Assembly (NCBI GenBank): GCA_900073065.1
Contig: FJOG01000038.1
Coordinates: forward strand, 345,686-409,685
Origin: Phialocephala subalpina
Lineage: Eukaryota; Ascomycota; Leotiomycetes; Helotiales; Mollisiaceae
Direction: 5' to 3'
Length of the DNA stretch: 64,000 bases
This document shows, piece after piece, positions 44,578 to 54,586 of this stretch. Positions within the stretch are counted from its first letter, which is position 1. Each line of letters opens with the position of its first letter. A model generated the notes under the pieces. That model saw only the letters and a list, made by a program, of their open reading frames with translations. It ran no database searches and was not told where the DNA came from. The position numbers were made by a program, and so were the translations under genes.

Positions 44578-45549
44578 ATGTCCCCAGACTCCCAGAACAT
44601 CGATCGCGACCATTCATCCGACTCCGAGCCTCGCGAAACCGAATCGATCTTCGGCATGATGACGAGAGCGCGTCGCAACCGCAAGAAGAATGTCCCGCAG
44701 AAGAAGGAGCTTTCAGAGTTCAAGCACTTCATCGAATTAGCTCCCGAGATAAGGAATAGAATTTACGAGCTTCTACTCGAGGAAGATCACGAGGTTGTCT
44801 TCGACATGAAACAAACACCCATTGCCGATCTGAACAATCTTGCCTTGGCCAATAAACAAATCAGCAATGAAGCCAGGTCACTATACTTCTCGATCAACAA
44901 ATTTCGTCTTGAAAGCCACTTTCAGGCCAGTCGAGCTTGTACCATAACTCATGGGACATTCAGCTAATTGGTTATCACAGTCCACTGACCAGTCTGCACG
45001 GTTTCTTCGAGTACTACCTGTCAAGTGCGTATCACAAGTCAAGCACTTGACAATCAACACGTTCATGTAAGTGACCATGGAAGGAGGAGCAGCGCCTTCC
45101 CGGATTCCAAACTTTTGAATGCCCCCGGCCATAGTGGGACATTGAGGGCTGACTTCAAGTCTCGGATGTATAGGGGCATCAATCGCAGAGAGCAACGTCT
45201 GTTGGGCACGAATCTGGACTCCGAGTTTTGGTGGGACCTTGGTGAACGACAAGTCGTAAATCTCATCTCGACCTGGGACATCGTTATGAACCACTTTCCA
45301 GGACTCGAGTCTATCACGGTGGAGTTTGGCAAAGTGTCCTTTGTTCCATTCTCGATGTATGCGCCGGACTTGGTCTTGGGAGACAACGTAAAGCTGCTCG
45401 CTAAGTCCCTTCAAGAGTTATGCAAGCTTCCCGAGTTCAAGAAGATCGTTCTTCGACAGAAGCAGGACTTGAAGCTAGATTGGTTACTTGAGGGTATGGT
45501 GGAGGAACAAGGCGAATGGCAAGGAGTTGTCAAATTAGAGCAAGCATAA
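44578..45549 (+). pseudogene. 2EXR gene, probably broken, array copy J
   Basis: ATG at 44578 (MSPDSQNIDRDHSSDSE); an earlier in-frame ATG lies at 44491 just before a GTAAGA. FKHFIELAPEIRNRIYELLL, LALANKQISNEARSLYFSIN, KFRLESHF are in one frame, which stops at 44967. A second frame continues RFLRVLPVKCVSQVKHLTINTF, then a good intron (45067-45134, GTAAGT to TAG) joins in phase to IGTLRADFKSRM, FPGLESITVEFGKV, LCKLPEFKKIVLRQKQ and the stop at 45549. So there is one break near 44.9 kb: either a frameshift or an intron with a weak GTCTTG donor. If the latter, the gene could be alive. Confidence 0.65.
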
Positions 45550-46894
45550 ATTAGAGGGAGGTAGTACTTGATTCGGTCCGTTTCTGCATCAAAGGGGTTC
45601 CGAGGCATCGTATATTGAGGCAGTCGTTGTAAAACAAGCATAGCTGGAGTACCAGAAGGTATCAGAATTCAATGATATTATGACAACTACTTTGTCTCTT
45701 CGAAATTCCAGCAATTGCAAGGACTTTCAAGGCAGCACTTTATACGTCCCGGACCGTGCCATAACATGTAGCCCGTCATAGCCAAGTGGTGACCTCCTGA
45801 TTTTGCTACGAGACAGTGCTCACAAAGGCCAAATCTCCCTCGTATGGTGGGACTATATGAGCAGGATCTTACTATTTTCGTCGTTTATTCTTAAAGTAGT
45901 TCCTCTAGTAAGCTGTGCCTCCTTTACTTTATCATTCTACCTTCACTACCATCTCCACTATTCCCTTCACGTGCGTGGTCCTCCTTCCTACGAGATAGCC
46001 AATCCAAAATGTAAAAGAAAAGTAATGCACCTTTCAGTACAAGCAGAATGATACGTAGTATGCAATCAAGCATGTCTTTTGGACCGTCTTCGTCATCATC
46101 GTTTGTTATGCAGAGGCTGTTATGAGGTCGTTAGCTTCCGGGCGGAGGTGGACAAGGCGAGGAATTGGTAACTCACTGGAGAGAAGCTAGGTCATAGTTG
46201 TAGAGATAGTGGAGTCCTTCATCATAGTGCATTTCGAATGATAAGATATCGTGATTCTATAAGAAGCCACAGTTCAGAGATATTGTGTTTTGATGCTTTT
46301 GGAGATGCTTGGCCAGTGGAGGGTCGAGGGTATCATGTTGTGGTTATTCATATTTGAACTGATTTGAGCCACATAGCTTCACAGCACCAACAGCACTTCT
46401 CGGCGACCCGCACCTGTGCGCATACCGTTCTGGCTTACACTATGGGTAGTACAGCAGCCTGCAAGACTGAATATCGAAGCAATATGCCCTCTTTTCAAGA
46501 ACGTGCGGTATGTGATAGCTAAATAACAGCAACAGAACCTCTTAACTCGTGTTTCCGGATGGCATTTGCAAGATTTCCAATCTCACATTGACTCTGGTAC
46601 ACTATCGTCGGGATCTTGTCTCTTCCCGCCATGGTTGCTCTCCAAAGTAAGGTAGCGAGACCAAATAGGGTGCGTGTCACGTGCTCGCACTCTAGATATC
46701 AAATTCACTTTCGCTCAACTTCAACATGGAGAAATTGGATAGAGATGGAGTTTCCTAGCTTGCTATATCTTGTCAAAAGATTTTGCGCCTCAACGCTCCT
46801 CAATCGTAACATAACCACCACCATACACAGCACCGGTTGCGCGGTCGCATTGGATCGCACCCTCTGAGTAATGCCAATCCAATGTTCCTCCACG
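45550..46894. other. intergenic, no supportable gene
   Basis: 1.3 kb between copies J and K with only short frames. No repeat recognised. Confidence 0.35.
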
Positions 46895-47691
46895 ATGGGG
46901 ACATCCATAAACTCAAAAAGTGTCCCAGTTTTGGCTTATCCAACCTCTCGAAGTTTCTTCCAGTCTCTGCCGGCAGAAACTCGCAACTCCATCTACGAGT
47001 AAGTCTCTCAGACCACGTATGTGCATTGTGCAAGTCCTGGCGTTCCAGGGACATTATGATCCTGAAGTATTTTGTGCTGACTTCGGGGACCTGTAGGCTT
47101 ATTCTCATCCATGACCAATCCATCAAGATTACCTCCCTTCCTCGCGGTCGGAAGAAGAACGCCCAAAGCAACAGCAACTTCCTTGCCTTGACTCTGGTCA
47201 ATAAAGCCATAGGACAAGAAGCCAAAACTACATTCTACTCTCGCAATACCTTCATCATTGGCAACGGACGATACGGCTCTCCGATTCAAGTCAATCTTCA
47301 CGGCTTCAGATGCTTCATCAGACGAGTTCCCAAGGAATGCCTTGCGCTCATTCGAAAGATCCACCTTTATCTCTTCTTCGCAGGGTTTCCAGACTATCGC
47401 CTCCCAAATAGCAAGTTTAGAATGCATGATCTCGACATCAAAGAACTCAAGACCATCGCTACGGCCATTATAAAGCACTTAAAAGGCGTATAAGACATGC
47501 TTACGGAGCCCAGAAAGTTGTGGAAGGACATTGGCCCAGTTGAAGGACTTCAAGGTTATGCAAGATTGGTCAAACTTATATTGGGACTTCCGGAGTTGAA
47601 GAACATTGAGTTTCTGGATGACAACTATCGTGGCTGGCATGAGATGAAGGAATTAGTCTACGGAAAAGGTGCTTTGAGTATGGATAATTAG
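46895..47691 (+). pseudogene. 2EXR gene with premature stop, array copy K
   Basis: Exon 1, 46895-46998, encodes MGTSINSKSVPVLAYPTS then RSFFQSLPAETRNSIYE. A 98-nt intron (46999-47096, GTAAGT to TAG) joins in phase to LILIHDQSIKITSLPRGRKK, LTLVNKAIGQEAKTTFYSRN, TFIIGNGRYGS, LHGFRCFIRRVPKECLALI. At 47491-47493 an in-frame TAA follows LKGV, and the same frame then continues with DMLTEPRKLWKDIG and LILGLPELKNIEFLDD to a stop at 47691. A single nonsense change therefore separates 166 aa from a 232-aa full-length product. Everything else is intact, so this is either a very young pseudogene or a shortened protein. Confidence 0.8.
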
Positions 47692-48811
47692 AAAGGTGGT
47701 TGGGAAAGTATGATGAGCTGTAATGCTTGAGCATTGGCTCAGAGACCAGGTACATGAAACTCAAGAATGAAAGTTTGTTACCACCATGATTTGGACCCGA
47801 TGACTCGCACTTTCAATCTCCTAGAGTCTTCTGTACTGCCTCGATGCTCGTTCTTCAAAGTACACGCTTTTGTTGGCCAAGGTGACCAGCCCAGCCAAAT
47901 CCGAAATGAGAGAGTGTATGCGAGGTTTGTGAACTTCAAACGCTACCTAGTACGAACGGACTCTTACGACTCTGAAGAAAGATAAGAAATGCTGAAATTT
48001 ATGTTTGGCTAAATAATAACCTTGGTTCCTTGACATCTAATGCTTTTGATAAATTGCTCGTAAGTCGTATAGACGCAAACTCATAGCATATATCTATTGA
48101 GTGCGTGCTCCCGCGGATTCCCTTGTTGAGATACTTTCCAGCCCTATCTTGAGGATTTTAAAAGTGATTGTTTAGGTTCTTATACTTCTACAGACATAGA
48201 AAACTTTATCTGTTAATACTAGCTTGCAAATAGCAAAGTCTGATACGGTTTACAAATGCTAAGAGCATCCAAAACTGTATAACAAGTAGTAATAAGAAGA
48301 TTATATTCTGAGCATAATAGCTAAATATATAAACAAAGCAGTAAAAGTATTCTACTCACTTATCCTTTGTCTTCAAAGTTCATTATATATTAGTATATTC
48401 ACAAGTCAACTTGTGGAAGGAAGTCACGGACCCACCCTAAGGACTTTGCTTGCTAACTCCCTTTCTTCGATCTACCACTTTTATCAACGCTCTCTTACGT
48501 ACTGCAAATCTCCAGGTGCCTATACTTGATTTTAGAACCAGATTGATTCTCATATCCCAATATCCTCAAACTACTTTCTATAACCTTTAGCCATCTTAAA
48601 TCTTGATCGTTTATATCTCGATATCTCGCTTCGCAACATCTTCACGTCTCGGTTTCCCGGTCTCTCGATCTCTCTACAAATGCACCACCTAATCTCCCAG
48701 CAAGTTTCGACCTTTTACCATTGTCCTGAACTTTCACCGACCTTGACGACTTGCCTTGGTATTCGCACGAACATATCAAACTCTTCAAATCATCTCGACT
48801 CACCCGCCACA
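47692..48811. other. intergenic, AT-richer
   Basis: 1.1 kb between copies K and L. The 48.2-48.4 kb part is A/T-rich. TCTCGATATCTCG-type short repeats occur just before copy L (about 48605-48670). No gene supported. Confidence 0.35.
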
Positions 48812-49708
48812 ATGAATGAGAGCCCAAGCACGTCTATGTCCAATATACACTCAGCAATAATGTCTAACAGCCCGACCACGTCTGCACCAACTACAGACGC
48901 CATACCAACCACAGCTACCAAAACCCTCACCGACTTTCACAGATTCCACAAACTCCCCACCGAGCTGCGCTGCCGAATTTACGAACTCGATTTGGTCGCC
49001 TCTGCCCCTCTTATTGTCGATGTCCCACTCAACTACTTCACCATCTACAACACTTTCCAATCCCAATTCTCTTCTACCAACGATATCCCTCCTACTTCCG
49101 CCTCCGCCTCGTCCCCACCACCAAAGAGGTGGAAACTCGCCCTTCTCCGTTCCAACCAGCAAATCCGCTCCGAAGCCCTCCCAATCTTCTACGGACAAAA
49201 CATCTTCTCCTTCGGCTCCACCCTCCCCATCCAGCACCAACTCCGCCCAACCTCCGCTGGCCGCGTCTTATTCTTCAACCATTGTCCCGCGACTAGCTTC
49301 TCCCACATCCGTCACATCCAAATCTCCATCTCTCTCGAAAAGATAATCTTCACCTTGGATGTCGGTCGCAAGGGCGACGTGTTAGCTTCCGCTCTCATTT
49401 TCGCGGCCAGATTACCGGAGCTAAAGATTTTGGAAGTGAAATTTCTTGGGGAGAAGCCGGATACTGGGGTGGGATTCCGGGGCGTAATGGCAAGCGTGGT
49501 GAATGCACTCCGACCTGTGATCGGGGCGGAGGCGATGGAGACTGTTAGGTTTGAGGACATTGCATGGATTAATACCACTGCGCTTGTGAGGAGCATTTTG
49601 CGGGATGAGGCAGAGCTGCAGGGAAAGATCAAGTTGCCGGAGCGGAAGGAGGAACTGGAATCAGAATCGGAATCGGAATCGGAGGAAGTGGAGGAACCGG
49701 AGGAATGA
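48812..49708 (+). CDS. 2EXR/F-box-like protein, array copy L
   Basis: Intact frame; last member of the array. I prefer ATG 48812 (context CCACAATGA), giving 298 aa; an in-frame ATG at 48680 would add 44 residues with no family similarity. After a Ser/Thr-rich leader the signature is FHRFHKLPTELRCRIYELDLV, then a Ser/Pro insert, LLRSNQQIRSEALPIFYGQN and IFSFGSTLP (no GNG motif), with RHIQISISLEKIIF following. The C-terminus ends in an acidic SESESESEEVEEPEE tract. It is the most diverged intact copy. Confidence 0.8.
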   Translation: MNESPSTSMSNIHSAIMSNSPTTSAPTTDAIPTTATKTLTDFHRFHKLPTELRCRIYELDLVASAPLIVDVPLNYFTIYNTFQSQFSSTNDIPPTSASASSPPPKRWKLALLRSNQQIRSEALPIFYGQNIFSFGSTLPIQHQLRPTSAGRVLFFNHCPATSFSHIRHIQISISLEKIIFTLDVGRKGDVLASALIFAARLPELKILEVKFLGEKPDTGVGFRGVMASVVNALRPVIGAEAMETVRFEDIAWINTTALVRSILRDEAELQGKIKLPERKEELESESESESEEVEEPEE

Positions 49709-49905
49709 AAAGCTCTGGAAATAGCACGTACAATGGAGCACATACAAGAACGTCAGCTTGTTAGTGGAGTGATTTGCATACCTTAATACAATGTCTATAC
49801 AATATTGGCGCTGAATGAAAACCGCATTATCTATGCCAGGCTCGTACAATTGAAAGACGCTATCGGGCATAAAGTTGAGGTGAACAACCCCAGGGCACTC
49901 TAGCC

Positions 49906-52900
49906 TTACTCCATCCATCTCTCATCCAGTTCCTCCACAAACCCCAAATCAACATTAACAAAACTCTTCCAAGGATCCACCTCCCACCTCCAAGGACGCA
50001 TCTGAATTGCAAAAGCCGTGATCAATGCCAACTTAAACAAATCCTTCTCATTTTGTTCCTATCACCAGATACTTCTCCCTCTTCGCCACAACCCTTTCTC
50101 CAAGAACTTTCTTATATAGTTGAATTCGTTGCCGAGCACACAGGTGTATACTCCACTCAGAGCACGGCACATCCTTTGGGACGAACTTCCATATGAATGA
50201 TCTGCCGATCAGATCTCGGAAGGATGTTGGGTCGTGGTTATCTGGTCCGATCATGAGGGGGTACAAATGAGGAGCGCTCCATAGAGAGAGAACCGCGAAG
50301 CGGGCGTTGGGGTTAAACTTGCGAAGGCGCGAGCGAAGATTTTGAAAAATGGGACGTCGTAGGGACTTGTGACTTCCTTTGGCATAGTGGTAGAGTCCAT
50401 GTTGCTTCGTGATTCGGTGTAGAAGTCGTATGTGTCCCTCCCAGGTTCCTTGGCTGCAAAGGCTTGAGCTTCGTGGTATGTATCTGCTCTGTTACGAATG
50501 ACGCCGGACTTGTATACATCAAGAATTGTTAGCTTGATGTCTCAAAAAGGTAGCAAGGAGACTCACGGTGTGCCATGGTGGGTCGGACAACGAGGTCGCA
50601 TTCCTCAGGTAAGTCCTCGATCCCATCTGCAGTAGCAAATTCCGCGTCCAGCTTCTCGAAGAACTCAGCTGGACACATCCTGACTGAGTAGTGCGACCGA
50701 GTATCGCGAGCAGCCTTCGCTCGTTCTTCCTGCCTGAACAAGAGCGAATCCTTGAAATCATCCCCATATTTCGAGGCAAAGAACTCCTTGTGGGAGAATG
50801 GCGTCAATTTTGCAATCGCTTGATGCAGGTCTTTCTTATCCTCGTACCCGACGTTGAGCTCGTCTATTAAGGTCAAAGCCGGTATTACTGGAGCACAATC
50901 AAAAGTGAAGTGATTATATCTCCGGCATTTCCTGGTCATCTCCACCATCTCAATGTAGCGTGTTTGCGCATGTGGAGCAAGATCAGCCTTGTGCCAGACC
51001 TCCTTAAAAATTCTGGCCTTTTCTTTGTCGATAAATGCCATGAATTCTTCTCTCATTTCTTTGTCATTGGGGTTCTTGGACAAAATGTCTCGGGTCATGG
51101 GGCGACTTTTGGGGTCCTTGAGAGAGTCTCTTCATGATATCCTTCAATTCGTCGGAGAATAGCATATGTCGCAAGATATCCCCAGGTGTGACAGGTAGGC
51201 GCTCAAACCCGTTCGCAATGGCAATCAGGGTGTCCTCGTCTTGGTTGTGGCTGTCGTCCTCAATGTCCTCAATGTCTTCGTCACCATCGTTATATGGGAT
51301 GTCTTCCTCATCCAGTTCTGAACCATCATCAAACTCTTCGTCTTCGTCAAGTTCATCGTCACTGTAGTCAGACTCCTATCCTTCTATAGACTTCCTTAAA
51401 GAGAAGCCTTCTTCCTCCCAGACTCTGAGGGGCTCGATTTTGCCAATATGCAAGGGATCTAACCCTTGTGCCAAGCGTTCTTCGGGGAATAAAATCTTGT
51501 CCTCCAATTCATCTGCTCTATTGTAGAACAAGTTTCTCGGGAATTTGTTGTCTGGGCCGTAAATCTCGTCATATATGCTTTTGACGTCTTCTCCTAACCG
51601 GATGTCCCTAACCCGTTTGGTGAGCTCATACTTGCATAAAGTCTTGAGTACTGGAGTTGCCAAAGAATACAAATCTTGAGGGCAGCGACACCTCAAGGCT
51701 TTCATTAAAATCTAACATAAGTCAGTGATAATTTGAAGGCGGAGAACGAAGTATGTATACCTCTTGAACAGCATTGTAAAGTGCTGGGAAGTACTCTCCG
51801 GCTTCGAGGTCCCACACATACACATCATAATACTCCTCGAACGAGAAACTCCACTGACGCCAGTTGCCCATATCCTCAAAGAATTCAGGCCCAACACTCT
51901 TGATAATCTCCCAATCATTCTTCGCTACTCTTTCCAGGCCAGACTTCTGCCGGTAGAGCCAGCGCTTCTCCTCCGGGGGTTTGATCAGGAGGCGTCCAGT
52001 TTCCGCATCCCGGACGAGCACAAGAAGTCGATGGCTCTGCATGGCCAAGTACTGAACCAATCGCCGACTGGCCTGGTCATCTCTCTTGATGTGGGCACAC
52101 ATGAAATTTCTAGCTTCGAATACAGAGTGAGAACGCCTGAACTGACCACGGCGTCCACCTTGTTGATGTCTGACGGTCAATGCCATAGCATCGGGCTTGC
52201 ACTTTCGAAGTACACAATGAAACCCTATTCACAGACACGTCAGTGGTAGGAAGTCTCACAGTTTTGGAGAACACTAACCAGTTGAAGCATTTGTTGTCTA
52301 TTGCCCACCCACTCAACCCAATTCTCCCCAGGAAAATAACCACAGATAGCTAGGAGATTCAACTTGAAGAATTCATCCCAATGCCGACACAGGGCAATTG
52401 CATCATGGGGATTGCTTTCCTTTGCTAGTATGCGGAAGTGCAACCAGCCTCCACGATACATTGCTTTATTGCTAAGATAATTCCAGATTGTTCGTCTGCA
52501 GATCTTGACCTTGATCTTTCGACTGCGAGTGGTGGAAGGTTCGGTTTTACCAAAATCGACCGCTCCTCCCTCAACTCCAAGGATCGCCTCTGCCGTGGGC
52601 ATCGCACCCATTACCTATTCCCGTTTCGGAACCCATTTGTCTAGCAGATCTTCCATTTGCTTCTCGCGCTTGAACACAGGCATATCAAAAGGCTTCTTCG
52701 ACTTCTTCCCATCATCCTGCTGCTGTTGAGGTTCTTCGACATCGTCATTAGCTTCATCCTCATCACGGAAAAGATCAGCACAAGCATCGCAGATCTCTTG
52801 AAGGCCTAGATTCTCCATATTCAAGCACAAATCTCGAAGAGCACCAGCAGTCACTTCTTCATCTGCCAAAAATTCTTCGACACTGTTTGCCCTTAGAGCT

Positions 52901-54206
52901 GCTGGAAGCAAGGTCGCATGCCCAAGAAGCAAGCGGCAAAGAGAAGATGTTTGATCTGGAATATCTCGTCTTGTAGACTTGCAATCTGATCTTCTGGGAA
53001 TGTAACGGTCTTCGTTGCAATGACAGGGGTTTCGATAGTACCGGCAATCATCATGCCGACGACTCGATTGTTATCGAAATCTTCGCTATTCTTGAGTCTG
53101 TCGTGCATCTCTTGCCGTGATTAGATGAGACTCTTGTCGGATTCTTGGGGGGCAGCTGGTACTTCTTTTGTGGGTTCCTTGAAACGATCATTTTGGGTGA
53201 TTTTTTTCTTCTTCGACTTTGACTTGGATTCTTGGATGAGGTAGAACCCGTCGGTGTGCTCGGTGCATCAGTATTGGCGTTTTTAACAGACTCGGTCGTC
53301 TCGGTCAAGACAGCGGGCGAAGGGACGTTGATTTCTTCCTCGCTGACTTCCATCTTGTCTTCTATTCTTCTCCTTCTCGGCCATCCGCTCCTTGTAGACT
53401 TGTTCAAGGAAGGCATCCTGCCTTAATTTGTCCTCTTTGGCCCTCATGTCTCGTTTGTCTCAATTGCGCAGCCTTCCAATGCCTCCTAAACATCGCAGCT
53501 TCCACCTTGACCTTCTTTTGTTCTTTGTCTCTCGTCTTCTCTTCCTCGTCCTGGCATTCTCGAACCCAGCTAAACCAATTTTGCCTCTGATAAAGAACAT
53601 CTGCCGTCCTTCTTTCCAATCTCTCCAAAGCCTTTATCGTCGAAGCTTTCTGTCCCTGTAGCGAATCGAGGAACTTTCCATGTCCATAATCCATATTCTG
53701 CAAGAAGAATCAGCTATAATGTAATTTCCTGGTGCGGATAACTCGAACCAAAAACTGTAATTTGAGGAAGAGATGGTCGTGCAGCTCCTTGAGTTTCTCT
53801 TGCGTAGTGACATCTTGGAATGGTTGCTGGTGAAGTGGAACTTTGGCTTTTGCTAGAAAGTTTGGAGGGTTGGCTGTCATGCGGTCGAGCTTTGCATTTC
53901 GGAGCTTGTATCCTCGATACAGACCTTTTCTTATATCGGCTTGAAATTTGCAGGGAATAGGGGAAAGGTTTGTTTGTGAGGTAACCCACCCGCGCATTGT
54001 TTGGCATGGAGAGAACAGAATAGGCCATTCACAGAAGCGGCAGTCTCGAGACATCTCTTCTCGTCCGAGACATTAAGAGCTCGGCACTGTGTCCATGTTG
54101 ACGTGCCAGCTTGGGGATAGCATTGAGAATTCTTGAACTCGGGGAGATTTGGAGAATTGCCCCCCACAACATGAAACAATTCTGGGGTACACGAAAGAAA
54201 AAGCAA
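49906..54206 (-). pseudogene. decaying multi-exon conserved fungal gene, function unknown
   Basis: A long protein can be followed across frames: a Cys/His cluster (TQCRALNVSDEKRC, FCSLHAKQC), GLYRGYKLRNAKLD, MDYGHGKFLD, RRTADVLYQRQNWFSWVREC, DAFLEQVYKERMA, LPAALRANSVEEFLADEEV, ICGYFPGENWVEWVG, KKPFDMPVFKREKQ, a D/E-rich tract at 51.2-51.4 kb, HLYPLMIGPDNHDPTS, WKFVPKDVPCSEWSI and the tail WEVDPWKSFVNVDLGF ending at 49906. Good introns are visible (for example GTATAC..TTAG near 51.74 kb). But in-frame stops interrupt conserved text at 53710 (TGA), 53121 (TAA), 52615 (TAG) and 51376 (TAG). One-base shifts occur near 52940, 51120, 50330 and 50050. No convincing ATG is found at the 5' end. I recall this as an uncharacterised ascomycete family. 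Probably a pseudogene. Confidence 0.62.
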
Positions 54207-54586
54207 AGCTCTAAGTGCAGAGGTGCTTTAGGCGGTGAGTGAGCTGTCAAGAGTGGATAACGCGTCTATTGCGCGTGTACACGTGCAGATACAGAGCTGC
54301 ATGACCCTTGGATGGTGATCGTCATAGGCCTTGCCCGAATCAGAGGCGAACACCTATAGCGCAACGTATCACGTGGAGGAACAGGGGTGAACAGCTGTGC
54401 AGCATGTAAGAGATGCGATGACACATCAACAGATCTGAATTACTATATGATTGTGTGCTGCTCCATCCAGTATGGCAGACTTTTCATATCCACGCCGCCA
54501 GAGCAAAACGCCAGGGTATCCAGCTACCAGTGAACCCTCATGAACGCTAAAGAGGAGGATAAACCATAAGATCCCATCCAGACCAA

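Noticed and set aside
47485..47560. Intron that would remove the TAA in 2EXR copy K
   Set aside because: The GTATAA donor with available AG sites gives an intron that is too short or a shifted frame.
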